Source: Pyrrhoderma lamaoense (taxonomy: Eukaryota; Basidiomycota; Agaricomycetes; Hymenochaetales; Hymenochaetaceae). From it: a stretch of DNA of 64,000 nt. A program made the position numbers and the translations under genes. The notes under the pieces are model-generated. The model was not told where the DNA came from. It worked only from the letters and a program-made list of their open reading frames with translations, and searched no databases. Below are positions 23,533-35,195 of the stretch, one piece after another. The DNA lies in the NCBI GenBank assembly GCA_002794735.1, contig NBAZ01000001.1, forward strand, positions 2,542,001 to 2,606,000, written 5' to 3'. Position 1 is the first letter of the stretch. Each line of letters opens with the position of its first letter.

Positions 23533-25397
23533 ATGACGAAACGCATTCAAGGAGGGGAATCACCATGGACCAAAAATGAGGGACAAGCTTTTAGCAAAAT
23601 ATCTACAAGTGGGGAGAGGAGAGAAGCCCCCAGTGCGAATAATGATGAGATGGGAGAATTTGAGGATGCTTGGGAGGATGAAATCGAGAGTGATGAGGAA
23701 GTAGTGAATGGTCAAAATGATAACGGTAACTTCTACTACTCTTCAGCTCAAGACTCTACGTCGTTTATTGACAGATATGATCAACTGTATGTAGATATGG
23801 AGGTCGACGAAGAAGTATTACCACCAATCGAAGAGTCCGAAGAACAACAACCTGAACAGAGGCAAGTCTACATCCCAGGCAAACACGTCCTCGCAAAAGA
23901 CGAAATCTTAGAACCAGATGACTCAGTCTATGTCATGCGGCATACAATGAACCTTAACTGGCCCTGTCTCTCATTCGATGTCCTAAGAGATAACTTGGGA
24001 GACGAAAGACAAAAGTACCCTGCGACCGCATATATTGTAGCAGGCTCCCAGTCAAGCTCAGCAAAAAATAATGAATTATCAATATGCAAAATGACTTCAT
24101 TACACAAGACTCAGAAAGACGGAGGTACGCTATATCTTATTGCTTTATATTCGTAAGGAACTAAAAGCACATTTAACCCACTCTTCCTTCATCCTTTTCT
24201 TCTCTTTAACCCCTTCTCCGTGCGCGCCTTTTCTCTTTCTACCTCCCTTGTAATTCTTTCTTCTATATAGACGACTCGGAATCAGATGAAGAAGATGATG
24301 ATGATGAAAACCTTGATGAGGATGCCGTTCTCGAATACAGGTCCATACCCCACTTTGGCGGGATCAATAGAGTCCGTGCCCAACCTCTTCCCCCACTCAC
24401 CCTCTCCCTCCCCTCTCCTCTCCATACTACGTAGCCTCCTGGTCAGAAACAGGTAAAGTCCACATCTGGGACGTCCGCCCTTGCCTCGAATCCCTCGACG
24501 TCCCTGGCTACATCATAGACAAAAAACGTACCAACACTCCCAAGTACACCATCAACGCACATGGTCGTGCAGAGGGTTTCGCAATGGATTGGGCAGCTGA
24601 TACTTCCAACCCATCCGCTCTGAGGCTTTTAACCGGGGACATACACTCAAAGATCTATCTTACCACTACCACACAGAGTGGGTTCCAGACTCAGACTCAG
24701 CCTTTTGCTTCGCATACATCCAGTGTGGAGGATATCCAGTGGAGTCCTTCCGAGGCTACCGTGTTCGCTTCTTGCTCTGCTGATAGGAGTATACGAATTT
24801 GGGATATCAGGGTGAAGACGAAGAAGAACGCACTCACTGTAAGCCCTGCACACGAGAGCGACGTCAACGTTATCAGCTGGAATAAGTTGACGTCTTTCTT
24901 GCTGCTTTCTGGTGGAGACGAAGGTGGGATTAAGGTATGGGACTTGCGGAATATCTCAAGGTAAGCAAATGAAAACGATTCATCAAAGAGAATAACTCTG
25001 ATAATTCTGTTTTCTTCTTCTCTTATATAAAAAATTATGTAGTGCTACACCTACACCATCTCCAGTAGCTTCATTTTCTTGGCACAAAGCCCCCATAACC
25101 TCAATAGAATGGCATCCAACCGAGGATTCTATATTCGCTGCCTCAGGCGCAGACAACCAAGTCACCCTCTGGGACTTGGCAGTCGAACAAGACGATGAAG
25201 AAACCGGCGCTAATCCCCCAATGATGGATGAAGACGGAACTTCAGTACAAGATAACGTAAACGTACCACCACAACTCCTTTTCGTTCACCAAGGTCAAAA
25301 AGACGTCAAGGAAGTTCATTGGCACCCCCAAATACCTGGAACGGTCATCAGCACCGCTCTTGATGGGTTTAATATATTTAAAACAATCTCTGTTTAA
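23533..25397 (+). CDS. RRB1: Glutamate-rich WD-repeat ribosome assembly protein RRB1/GRWD1
   Basis: Exons are 23533-24124, 24271-24960 and 25043-25397, about 545 residues. An acidic N-terminus ([19 protein letters not shown]) precedes the CAF1-H4-type region ([18 protein letters not shown]). Then come WD repeats: [45 protein letters not shown] and [13 protein letters not shown]. Yeast Rrb1 chaperones ribosomal protein L3 in the nucleolus, and I infer the same role. The frame breaks near 24,375-24,425: [13 protein letters not shown] runs into a stop, whereas [10 protein letters not shown] continues in the +2 frame. One base appears lost in a long C/T stretch. The rest is intact. It diverges from the MAPEG gene. 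Confidence 0.92.
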
Positions 25398-25681
25398 GAA
25401 AAAAAGGGGAAGAGACTAAAGAGGCTGGATTATAACAAGCGAACAGGAAGGTGGTTATGTTATAAGTTACATGAATGTATGTAAATTGCGGTGTTGGGTT
25501 ACGTTACGTGCAGATTTGTAGGATCAGTGATGCGATACAGAAGAGGTGAGATGTAGGATGAGGGGATTGGGGAGGCGTATGAGGAACAAGGGATACTATA
25601 TTTACACTAATACAGTCCAACAGAATTGTTTCCTTTCGGAGCCCGAATCTAGACAGAGGTCGGAGAGAGATAGTTATTTCC

Positions 25682-26976
25682 TCATTCAGATGAGCTTCGA
25701 GGCACCAAAAAAATAGACAATACCTTTGCTATATTCTTCTGGAATATATTTGTCATGACAGCATATATGTTTCGTAAATCGTATAGATTCGTCCTTGCGA
25801 TAAAGAATGTCTTCTCGTCTTGTTCCTTGAGGGCCAGCTAAACGAGATAGAGATAAATATCAGAAAAAAATACTCGAACACAAACCTTGTTCATGTACTC
25901 CTGTTAAGAGTATGTGGGGACATGAAACTTACTTTGTAGTCTTCAATTCCTGGATACTTAATCATCTTTGAACAAATTTTGCCCCTGACCTGGTGATACG
26001 TCCTGTTCACATCCCGCAGATTATATGCACTTTGTTGACATCGAGTAAGCTCTGCAAGCGCCTCTGTAGGTAGAGTTAGTAGGAACATATAACTTAGCAT
26101 AAGTGTGACAAACCCTCTTGCACAGCAACACCAAAATTATCCCCACTGATAGATATTGTAGATATTAATAAAAAACAGACATATACGTAGCTTATTGAGA
26201 TGCTCACTCTTCAATTCTGCGATTATCCTTTATTAGAAACACGCATTACACGGGAACCAAGGTCAGAACTTACTTGGGCATAGTTAGTTGGATCCACAAG
26301 CCAACTTCATCCTAAATACCCAGTGGAAATAATGAAGTAAGTCAAAGAGCCGTTACAGATCAAATAAAGATTCGGGCTTTTACATACACACAACTGAGCA
26401 AGTTCTTCAGCTTCCTTCTTAATTATTTCATGCATTTTGTCGATATGTTTGTTAGAGTACATAGTTCCCTCATACTGAACATTGTCAGTGCTCTTGGAAG
26501 TAGGTAATGCTTCTCCATCAATAGCCTTGCGTTTCTTCGTCTCCTTGGGTTGTTCAGAGGTGGAAGTAGTTGGGTAGACCGTGGTATCGGTAGACGAGGA
26601 CGCATGTACAACATTGAAAGGTGAGGATGGGTCGGAAGATTCGTCGATAAGCGCTTGTAGGTCACTAATCACACCGTGAACAAAGTAAAGTTAGGAACTG
26701 TGTAGAGTTATAGAGGTGAGTCTATCAAGTGTAGGCACTAACAGAATCTGAATAAAGTAATCAGTTTTAGAGAGTGAAATTATTCCAAGTACGATTAAAA
26801 CACACTTTTTGCGGAAACGTCTCAAAGAGAATTTTCTGGGCTTTGTCAGTAACTTTGTCCTGGTAAGCCTGTGAGTTGTATGTGGCGATTATAATTAGAA
26901 CAAGCTCTCGTAGCGGAAAAGGTAATTACGAGTTACTGACTTTCAGCTTCTCAGTGAGCTCACGATCCATAGACAT
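25682..26976 (-). CDS. PSME3: PA28 / REG (11S) proteasome activator subunit
   Basis: Many small exons encode about 265 residues. The N-terminal helix is MSMDRELTEKLK then AYQDKVTDKAQKILFETFPQK. A Ser/Thr-rich and basic (ETKKRKA) loop follows, then the PA28 beta domain: LCDEVGLWIQLTMPKIEDGD, NFGVAVQEEALAELTR, KMIKYPGIEDYK and DLRNIYAVMTNIFQKNIAK. By family it is a heptameric ring that caps the 20S proteasome without ATP, probably in the nucleus as for PA28gamma (the basic KKRK cluster agrees). The activation loop reads IEDGDNFG where animal proteins have IEDGNNFG. That loop is encoded partly by a 9-nt exon at 26208-26216 and a 32-nt exon at 26114-26145. The C-terminus reads on to VPRSSSE before a stop at 25682. 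Orthologues are absent from ascomycete yeasts. Confidence 0.9.
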
Positions 26977-27329
26977 GATTTAAAGACAATACCAGTTGGA
27001 AACGGAGGAAAATGACTTGTGTAGAAGACGAGGAGGTCGTGTTTAGAGGTAAAGGTAAGGAAGGTAGTAGGAGACAAAGTCTAAATAAGGATTTCCATTA
27101 TGATCATAACTAACACTGGGCCATCCAACTTGAGATGCAATGCAGTAGCAAACGCGCGCGCCGCAACGTGCTAGTAATTTCGAGATCACCACGCCAAAGA
27201 GCCGCCACTCCGGAGGCGTCAAACACATCATTTTACAAGTTCTGTCTCCGTGTCTCCGGAATAAGGTATCTAGACTCTCTCTGAAAATTATTCACAACGT
27301 GAATCGCCGAAGGGAAGAAAAAACCGGGG
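26977..27329. promoter_or_regulatory. Divergent promoter between PA28 and UreF genes
   Basis: 353 bp shared by two start codons. It contains an AACGCGCGCGCC GC-rich patch near 27,150-27,162 and is otherwise unremarkable. Confidence 0.4.
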
Positions 27330-28267
27330 ATGGATGACACGATGGAGGAATACATAATGCTTCTCTTTGCAGATGGTAATCTGCCTACAGGAGCTTTCGT
27401 GGCTTCATCAGGGTTTGAATCTTACGTGAAGCATGGTTTCTTTGGTACTCACTTGCGTAACGCGCCCACTGCCGCTCGTTCAAATCAAGCGATGATAGAC
27501 TTTATCCAAGATAGTCTAGGTGCTTACTCTCATAGTGCCTTACCCTTCGTCTCCGATGCACACATCGCTGTGTCTAGCTATGATTTTGAAGAAGGGGAGG
27601 AAGGACATCAGAGTGACCATAATAAGCTCTTGAAGAGGATTGCAGCACTTGATGATCTGTATCACTCTATGACGCTTAATGATGTCACTAGGAGAGCATC
27701 TAAAGCTCAGGGAGTTGCTCTTCTGACTTTATTCTCAAAGGGTCTTTCAAGGCCTCAGCTATTGGATACTCGAGTCGATATGGCACGCATACGTCCAAAG
27801 AACAGGCCATAACACGTTTTGTAGACAAGCTCAAGCTACAAATCCGGAGGGAAGATATTAATGGACATCTGCCTATATGTTGGGGGGTCTTGACCGCTGC
27901 ACTGGGCTTAAGTCTCGGTGTGTCTTTTTTTATGCTACGTGCTCTTACCCCACTGAAGCAGACTTGCTTAGAACGATCTCAATATCTACACTTATTCCTA
28001 CAAGCACGTTCTTTGTTATCTGCTTCCATCCGGATGAATACGATTGGACCATACGCCGCCCAACAATTACTACTACATGTAGTTAAGGGCTTAGTAGAGG
28101 GACAGATCCGTGAGTGCAAAGACTTGAGATCAGGGCTCCAGGACTCTCAAGACGACGAAGATGGAGAAGTTCTCGATGATCTACACTGTGCAGTAACAAC
28201 CTGGCCTCTAGGTGAAATCCTAGCGGCTCGTCACGATCTACAACACTCAAGGATATTCAACAGTTAA
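27330..28267 (+). CDS. UREF: Urease accessory protein UreF
   Basis: Two exons (27330-27917 and 27972-28267) give about 294 residues. UreF works with UreD and UreG to load nickel into urease in the cytosol. Family blocks are LFADGNLPTGAFVASSGFES near the start, TLNDVTRRASKAQGVALL, YGTHTSKEQAITRFVDKLK, GHLPICWGVLTAALGLSL, SASIRMNTIGPYAAQQLLL, and the ending ILAARHDLQHSRIFNS. The frame breaks at about 27,770-27,785: after LLDTRV the frame shifts to YGTHTSKEQ, equivalent to one missing base. All conserved blocks lie in one frame or the other, so this looks like an error, not gene decay. No urease structural gene is in the window. Confidence 0.92.
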
Positions 28268-28391
28268 TCTATCATTTGCATCTATTCTACCAAGGCATCT
28301 CGGATCTATATCCAACGAAGAGGAAGAGTACGCCATTGCCCAAGCACGCATAAGTGTGCGTATGGGCATGATATGAACGCCTCGAGCATCC

Positions 28392-29033
28392 TTATCGGCC
28401 CCCACTCCCCGCAGCAGCAGCACTATTGGGGTCTATAGGCAAATCTAACGTCAAAAACACCATGTCCTGCCACTTTCCAAACTTATACCCAACCTCCTTC
28501 ATCAACAAAGGATTCTCAAATCCAAACTTCTCATGAAGCTTAATAGAGGGAACGTTATCCCCACTCGTACTAGCCACCATAACGTGTACGTTTCCTCTTT
28601 CCTTTGCATGGTCAATAAGTCGTTTGAGGAGAGCGGAACCGAGTCCGGTGCCTCGGGAGGATTTGTGAATGTAGAGAGACGTTTCGACTGTGTATCTATA
28701 GCCTGGTTTGGAGCGGAATTGGCCGTAAGCGGCGAAACCGAGGACAGAGGGCAGCAAATCAGAGTTTGGTGTACTTGATTTACTGTTTATCGTAGCATTG
28801 GTAGCACCGTCATTATAATCAGTATCATTCGAATTAGGGTTTGGGACAGCGACATAGAGAGGGTAGCCGGATGAATGGAGGTCATGAAGCCATGCACGAC
28901 GGTCCTCGACGTCAAGCGGGTCGTCCATAAATATCGCAGAGGATGTTGCAATCTGTTCATTTAAAATGTCAACGATTCCCGGAAGGTCATCCTCAGTTCC
29001 AGATCGAATAGTGTACGCCAGTGAGGAAGGCAT
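28392..29033 (-). CDS. GNAT N-acetyltransferase, phosphinothricin acetyltransferase-like
   Basis: A single uninterrupted ORF of 213 residues. The acetyl-CoA binding motif SRGTGLGSALLKRLIDHA is at about residue 125-145. The PAT-family C-terminus contains SIKLHEKFGF and EVGYKFGKWQDMVFLTLDL, the same arrangement as bacterial phosphinothricin/methionine-sulfoximine acetyltransferases. Substrate is unknown; small amino-acid analogues are plausible. A Ser/Thr/Asn-rich insertion sits between strands (NSNDTDYNDGATNATINSK). The absence of introns, where most neighbours have several, and the bacterial-type family raise the possibility of old transfer from bacteria. The gene is convergent with UreF, 124 bp apart. 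Confidence 0.85.
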   Translation of the reverse strand: MPSSLAYTIRSGTEDDLPGIVDILNEQIATSSAIFMDDPLDVEDRRAWLHDLHSSGYPLYVAVPNPNSNDTDYNDGATNATINSKSSTPNSDLLPSVLGFAAYGQFRSKPGYRYTVETSLYIHKSSRGTGLGSALLKRLIDHAKERGNVHVMVASTSGDNVPSIKLHEKFGFENPLLMKEVGYKFGKWQDMVFLTLDLPIDPNSAAAAGSGGR

Positions 29034-30150
29034 AATATCCTACTTTGCTCTAATGTGCAGTTTATCTGAGATGAGGGGAAAGGGGATGAGACTGGTCTTC
29101 GTTTGCTGTCTCAACAAATAACGATAGTATCTGAAATATATTAAAATGCTTTATGACTCATTGCATGGGGGAGGGTAATATACTACTATCTTATCTCTTT
29201 CATTACATGAAATTAGACTCGAAAAAGTATTGATTCGTCGTGCATATATATTGCCATAAACGGCCATTTTTCTTTAATCGAGTCGATATTTCTTCTGGAA
29301 TATGTGAGAATATGTTACCAGAAATGGATGGTTCAAAGTAAGGTCTTCAGTCGTTCAGAACACTTCGCTGAGTGTCACTACACTCAGCAGAGTGCAACCC
29401 CAAAAAAGGTATGATGGAGGCTTCAAGTCATAGGCAGCTATATGTTGCATCTGTATTGTGATGTTAAGTGACCAAGAATTTCATGAATGAGAAAAAGAGT
29501 GAATTCATATCAACATATCAAAATCGGCGATGTCCTGGGCCTAACTAACCTTGGCAATTACCTGCTATTCTCGCTGTGTCGTTCAGCTGCTACAAACTAG
29601 GACCACGATTTGACTAAGGATCTCCCTAAATCTGAGGGTTTTCTTTTAATAATAAGTCGTTTAGCTGGTACGGTCAATGTTGATATCACTCATGCCATTT
29701 ACATTACGGGATTCTTTCACTTGATGTGCACACGAACTTGAGATATTATGAGCTGAATGAAACCACATATACTCGATACGACCAAGTCAGCGTAATAATT
29801 CAAGATATCATCCTATTTCAAGTGCATTAGTTAGTTCTTTCCACAGTATTCAGATATACCAGAGTATCAATAAATCACATATTTAGCAGTCAATATATAT
29901 TAGTACAGCAACAAATATAAGACGTAGCATCAGTCTTTACTTCATATCAAAAACGTCAACATCTCGTATAAATTCCATGATAAAATTGCAGTGTCCCGTC
30001 CTCTTATATATGAATACCATTCGTTATCCTCCCACCACGACCTTTAATGATCCAGGTGCGACGACCACCAAGATAATGGATAAATTGTTTCACCTAGAAA
30101 CTGAAAACGCTCTCCAAATCAACCAAAGCACGACCCCCTCGGGAGCCACT
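29034..30150. other. Intergenic region, no gene seen
   Basis: 1.1 kb upstream of the GNAT gene and downstream of the AYR1-like gene. It is AT-rich with short T runs. A CGCTGAGTGTCACTACACTCAGCAGAGTG stretch near 29,367-29,395 could fold into a small hairpin (CTGAGTG pairing with CACTCAG). I see no coding signal or tRNA. Confidence 0.4.
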
Positions 30151-31415
30151 TCATAATCTTATATTGCCCCGTATACCCCCAAGCACAATCTTCCTCTTCG
30201 GCCACGTAACCATCAACTCATCCACCAACTTCTTCGCGAACACATTCGTCGGCATCGCACTCGGACCCTGGCTCAGACTCATTCTCGCTAATATCTGGTT
30301 GAGGTACGAGCGGTAGAGAGAAGTCGAGGGTAGCTCTGTGAGGACTTTGGAATGGTTGAGGGAGAGGTTGGACTTGACTGAGCCTGGTGCGACTAGGATG
30401 ACGGATAGGTTGAAAGGTGTACATTCCATTTGGAGGACTTCTGTTAGGGAGTGAAGAGCTGCTTTTGAAGCGCAGTAGATACCGTTCCAAGGTGTTGGAC
30501 TAGAGAGAGTAGGTCGCGTGTGCATTAGAATCGAAAGAAAGAAAAAACGATGAGCAAAAGTGTATATAGTGAAGATATGCAGAATTGAAGTACGGTGATC
30601 TGTTGAAGGCTGGAAAATCGAAGGGCTGGTTACTTACATATCACCGACGATGGAACCTATGTTTACTATCATTCCTTGTTTGCGACTGGCCATGTGAGGT
30701 ATGACGGCCCGCGCCATCCTCAGTGCACCAAACACGTTAGCATCGAAAGTCTTGATAGCCGCGTCCATTGGTACATCCACAAGAGGTCCTACAAGACAAT
30801 TGAGGGTATCCGTAAGTTTAATTCAAATACACCATAGTGTATATGAATCCTTCTAGGATACACGGCACCAGATAGAAAGGACATACCAATACAGATAACC
30901 CCTGCATTATTTACCAACACATCCAACTTTCCTTCACGTTCTATAACCATATCGACCACCTTCTTCACCGCGTCATCACTCGTCACGTCTAACGGAAGGG
31001 TGTTGATACCACTATGTACGAACCCGTCCATCGACTCAACAGTTCGTGAAGTAGCGTACACCACAAAACCCCTTGATGCAAACTCCTCGCAGCTATTACA
31101 TTAAGCCATGTCGAACCACATTATGAATGAGTGAAAGTCGTTTAACCGGCGAATTGGATGAATCAAAAGTTGATTCCGGTGTCATAAAATTATGCGATGA
31201 AATAACATTCCGGGCAGATTGAATGAAACACGTTTTAGAGATACAAAGATAAAGTAGATATAATTAGCGTACCGCACGTGTGGAAAAGATAATTATAATA
31301 GTAAATAACAGGAAGAGAAGACATACAGGTAGAAACCAATACCACCCCTTGAGCATCCAGTGATTAACGCAACCTTCTTCGCAGGCAACCTTGAACCCGA
31401 AGCACGAGAGAACAT
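30151..31415 (-). CDS. AYR1: Short-chain dehydrogenase/reductase, AYR1-like
   Basis: Four exons with clean phases give about 290 residues. The cofactor motif TGCSRGGIG has the double-Gly form typical of Ayr1-type 1-acyl-dihydroxyacetone-phosphate reductases. Other SDR motifs are LDVTSDD, VLVNNAGV, the catalytic Ser in VNIGSIVGD, and the catalytic Tyr-x3-Lys in YCASKAALHSL. By family it reduces acyl-DHAP in phosphatidic acid synthesis using NADPH, on the ER or lipid droplets. The starting MFSRASGSRLPAKKVALITG has no long leader. It could instead be another SDR with this motif; the class is sure, the substrate is inferred. Confidence 0.87.
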
Positions 31416-34400
31416 TCTTTTCAATAAAATTTGACAATCCCTTAACAGAATGTTGTGTGTTTGTGTACAACTCGGATTTTTACACCAAGAAATTCCGATA
31501 GTCGTGATAGTTGTTATTGTAGTTTAGATAGTAAGTGTGCGTGTATGAGCAATGTGGTTCAGTAGTATCCTCCCACTATACAGAAGCAGCCGAAGAATGT
31601 GATTTAAGACCTAAGCGAGGAGCTCAAAGTGCCAGCTATGCGCCAAAAAATAGTAGTCAGGCTAGTGGTAAATGTTCGAGAACAGAAAAGATAAGAGGAA
31701 GGCCTATGAGAACTACAAGTTGAAGTTAAAAGAGGGAGTGACGTACAATAAACCTTCTTCTGCTTATATCCCAATTCGTGACAATGTTTCAGTAAATGAG
31801 TAAAGGAGAAAGTGAGGAGCTCGGACACGCGAAGAGAGCGTGGTTAAAAAACAATAAAGGACAAGATGCTAGGCCGAACAAGGATTATGATGGCAGGTGC
31901 GTGAGTGTTATTGAGTGAGTGAGAAAGTAGTAGAAGAAGGAATGTACCTACAGCTTTATGAATGCAGGAGGCACGCACGAGCAGAGATGGGTGTGATGGA
32001 TAGGCGGTAAGGGAAAGCTGCTAGCCGTAATCAAAGTCCCCTGCTTCTTAATCCTATTGAAACAAATACTATAAGCCATACTTGTAGTTAATAAGTTATG
32101 AGATTATGTATGCTATGTAAACCTATAATTAGTTCGTATTATGCATCATCCAATATCCTTATTCTGTACCATTCACTACTCGGACTCTTTTTTCCCACTT
32201 GTGTGTGTACGTACTAGACTAGCTTGGAATCACATGCACGCAACGGGGTGTTGATGATTGTTGTAGCCTAAGGCATTCTTTCTGTCCGCTTAAGAAAAAC
32301 ACGAGAATGAGGTCGTAATTTCTGATCGGTATGCACGTCGTGGTTGCTGATTAACGAGTAAAACATAATCAAGAATCACATGGCGTGCAACGTTTCAATA
32401 CTGCGGTCAAAATCAGAATCTACAGAGCCACTTACTACATCATCCTTGCCCTGGCCGCAAGCAAGTTCACCAATTAAGCACACCGTTTGTACCCATAGAA
32501 GCCACTTTAGAAGAAAGAGAGATTTGCGTATCATATCTATAAGTACGAGATTTATCTACTACTACATGCTTATACTAGTATGCATACACCTGCTACGCAT
32601 TGACACACGCCATAATACACAGAAAATACGGAAGATCATATCTCCATCCGCATGTTAATCGCCCCTCATGTTGATATATATATCTACATCTAAGCTCAAC
32701 AGCTTTTAAATCGGAGATCAGCAGCTCAATCTCATCACAAGTAACAGCCACAGCATGGTAATGCTAACCATAGCTCCACATATTTCAAAATCCACAAGAG
32801 AAGATCCTTCTGCAAATGCAGAGAACGAAGATTAACGATGGCGGTACTTTAATCACGAGAAAAGAACACGTTACATGAAACGCTACTACCGGAACAGATA
32901 AGAGAGCCTCGTCCAAGGATTTTCCCGCCCTTTTATAGAAAGAGAGGACGATGAGTATTTTTTAAACGACGAAAACTGTTTAAAAACATATTAAGTTTCA
33001 TGTTGCGACCTAAAGTTGTTATTATTGACTTTACAGATGAAAAAAAAATCTAATCTTTTGTACTTCTCCCCACTCCTCAGCACGCCGGCGGGAAGTGAAA
33101 TAAGTTTGTGAGGCTATCGCGCGAACTTACATCCACTTCTAAATCTATGACTATCATAGATTTTTCTCAAGAAGAAAAAAATACCGCCAAACAAGTACAA
33201 AGAAACAAAACTCTCGGAAGCCACCTTCCAAACAAGAAGGAAAAGGGGGACTAAGAAACCTGCTAGCTACTTATCACAATTACATATAAAAGGGTACAAC
33301 TCTTTCCATTACCGTATCTCCATATTTTAAAAGTAGCATGTGGACATGAATCACAGCCTACTATCTAGGAAAAAACGAAAATTCGACTATGTAGTGGGAT
33401 CCGCATTACTATCATTTTAGTAAACACCACCCTCTTATATTCATAATTACATCTATGTCTCGACAGTCAAGCCGAGATTGAAAAGACTTCCTTCGTAGCA
33501 CAAATAATAGATCCTCGCAGTATAAGAGTAATACCTAATACCAATAATACTCACTTCTTAGACATAAACGTATATACACCCGCATAATCTCCCTAATCAA
33601 CTCTTTCTCTCAAAAGTTTACGAAGTCGACCAATCGTAGCCCGTCAATACGGATTAGACTTCATACATTTCCTAATCATCAATATACCCCCATTCCAGCT
33701 CAACAACAGAAGGGTTGTTTACAAATCCCCTTATACTGTATATAAGTTGACTCCGAAGTAAAGATCCCGATATCGATAGATATACCCAATTCTACTTACC
33801 GGATTCGCTATCGAATCTAAGTTTCCTAAGCTAAGCCTTATATTCAGAAGTAGAGTTACTCGTGGTAGCTTAAGATCATTACGGATCGAAGCCGAAGGAC
33901 TATGACTATCGGTGTAAGAAGGAGTTATGATTATAAGGGAGAAGCTTTCCGGGAGAAGGGAAGGTGAGGAGACGAGTAGGGGAGCTAGAAATAATTTTAG
34001 AGGGTTGTATAATCATATTATATCTCTCAGAGGTTGTGAGTCTAGAATCCATTGTTCACGTGTACGAAGACTTGTATCTACGTACTATTATTACTGAACG
34101 TGGCTTTACACATCTACATCTACATGTACCCCACCCAGTATATGACTGTGCAAACACCATTCACGAGAAGCCAATACCACTTCAGTCAGACTCACTTCAA
34201 CTCAGCGTTCGACAAGCAGATGAACAAAATACAACTGGCTAACCGTACGTTAGTCGCATACCTGCACTCTGAGATGACATCATCAAAGTCAGCCTTCCTC
34301 AACGTAAGCCATGCATCCAGTTCTAGAGTAATCGCCAAGGGGGAGGGGGACATAATAGTATATGTATAACGAGAACCTAAATCTTACCAAGAGCGATGAA

Positions 34401-35195
34401 AGCTGCTCAGTCTAGAGCTCACGAGTCATAGGAAGGCATAATTATATCTTACTCTCTTACTTCCTCACTATCAACTAATACGAAAAGATAAAATCACATT
34501 ATAATAAAATAATATATAATATAATTCGACTCTCTTATAGCCATTACTAATCACAACTAGTATCATTATTCATTCAATAGTAACTCATATTAACACGAAC
34601 GTTCTCTCCACGTAACTCATTGATCATTCTCAATCAAACCTCACCTCGGATCAGAGCTTAAAAGTTCTAAACCATATCAGAGCTATATAAAAACTCTATG
34701 CGAGGGAACTTGATCACATATATCCATACCACTGTATCACTTCCATTTTTGATTGATCCAATAACCTCGGATCTTGAGAGGTACTCTCAAACCTCCTCCC
34801 ATCGAACCTTATGTACATGTGCCTCAAAGCTGATCTCACCCTAGAAATTCTATAAGCTATAGATGGATGGGTAGCTAGACCAATGGCTCAAATAGAAGGA
34901 GCTTTGTCGGAAGTTCACGAGATGCACACACATAAATATCAGAAGGCAAAACAGATCTTTCCACACATCCATTTTTAATTTCCATCCATTACTTATACCC
35001 TGGAGTGAATATATAAGAAAAAGTAAAGTATAGATTATTGATGTTGACACACAGAGTAGAGGAATACAAAAAGGTGATTCAATAGTAACACACATATATC
35101 TAAAACTCAGAACTTCTTTCTCTACGATTGTCCCCTTCCACCTCATCTCATCTCGTCTCATCACACAACTCCTTCCCCCTTTCATAGACATTTTT
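31416..35195. other. 3.8 kb region without recognisable genes
   Basis: This lies between the AYR1-like start and the PacC stop, both on the minus strand. It is AT-rich, with mixed short frames of up to about 120 codons on both strands. None shows recognisable domains or a convincing splice pattern. Many TATA-like and ATATAT stretches occur around 32,660-32,700 and 34,490-34,520. It may hold a long noncoding RNA, a long 3' UTR of PacC, or remnants too decayed to recognise. I see no tRNA. Confidence 0.5.

Noticed and set aside
27330..29033. UreF and the GNAT enzyme as part of a nitrogen-metabolism cluster
   Set aside because: Neighbours are unrelated housekeeping genes, and the two genes are merely convergent.
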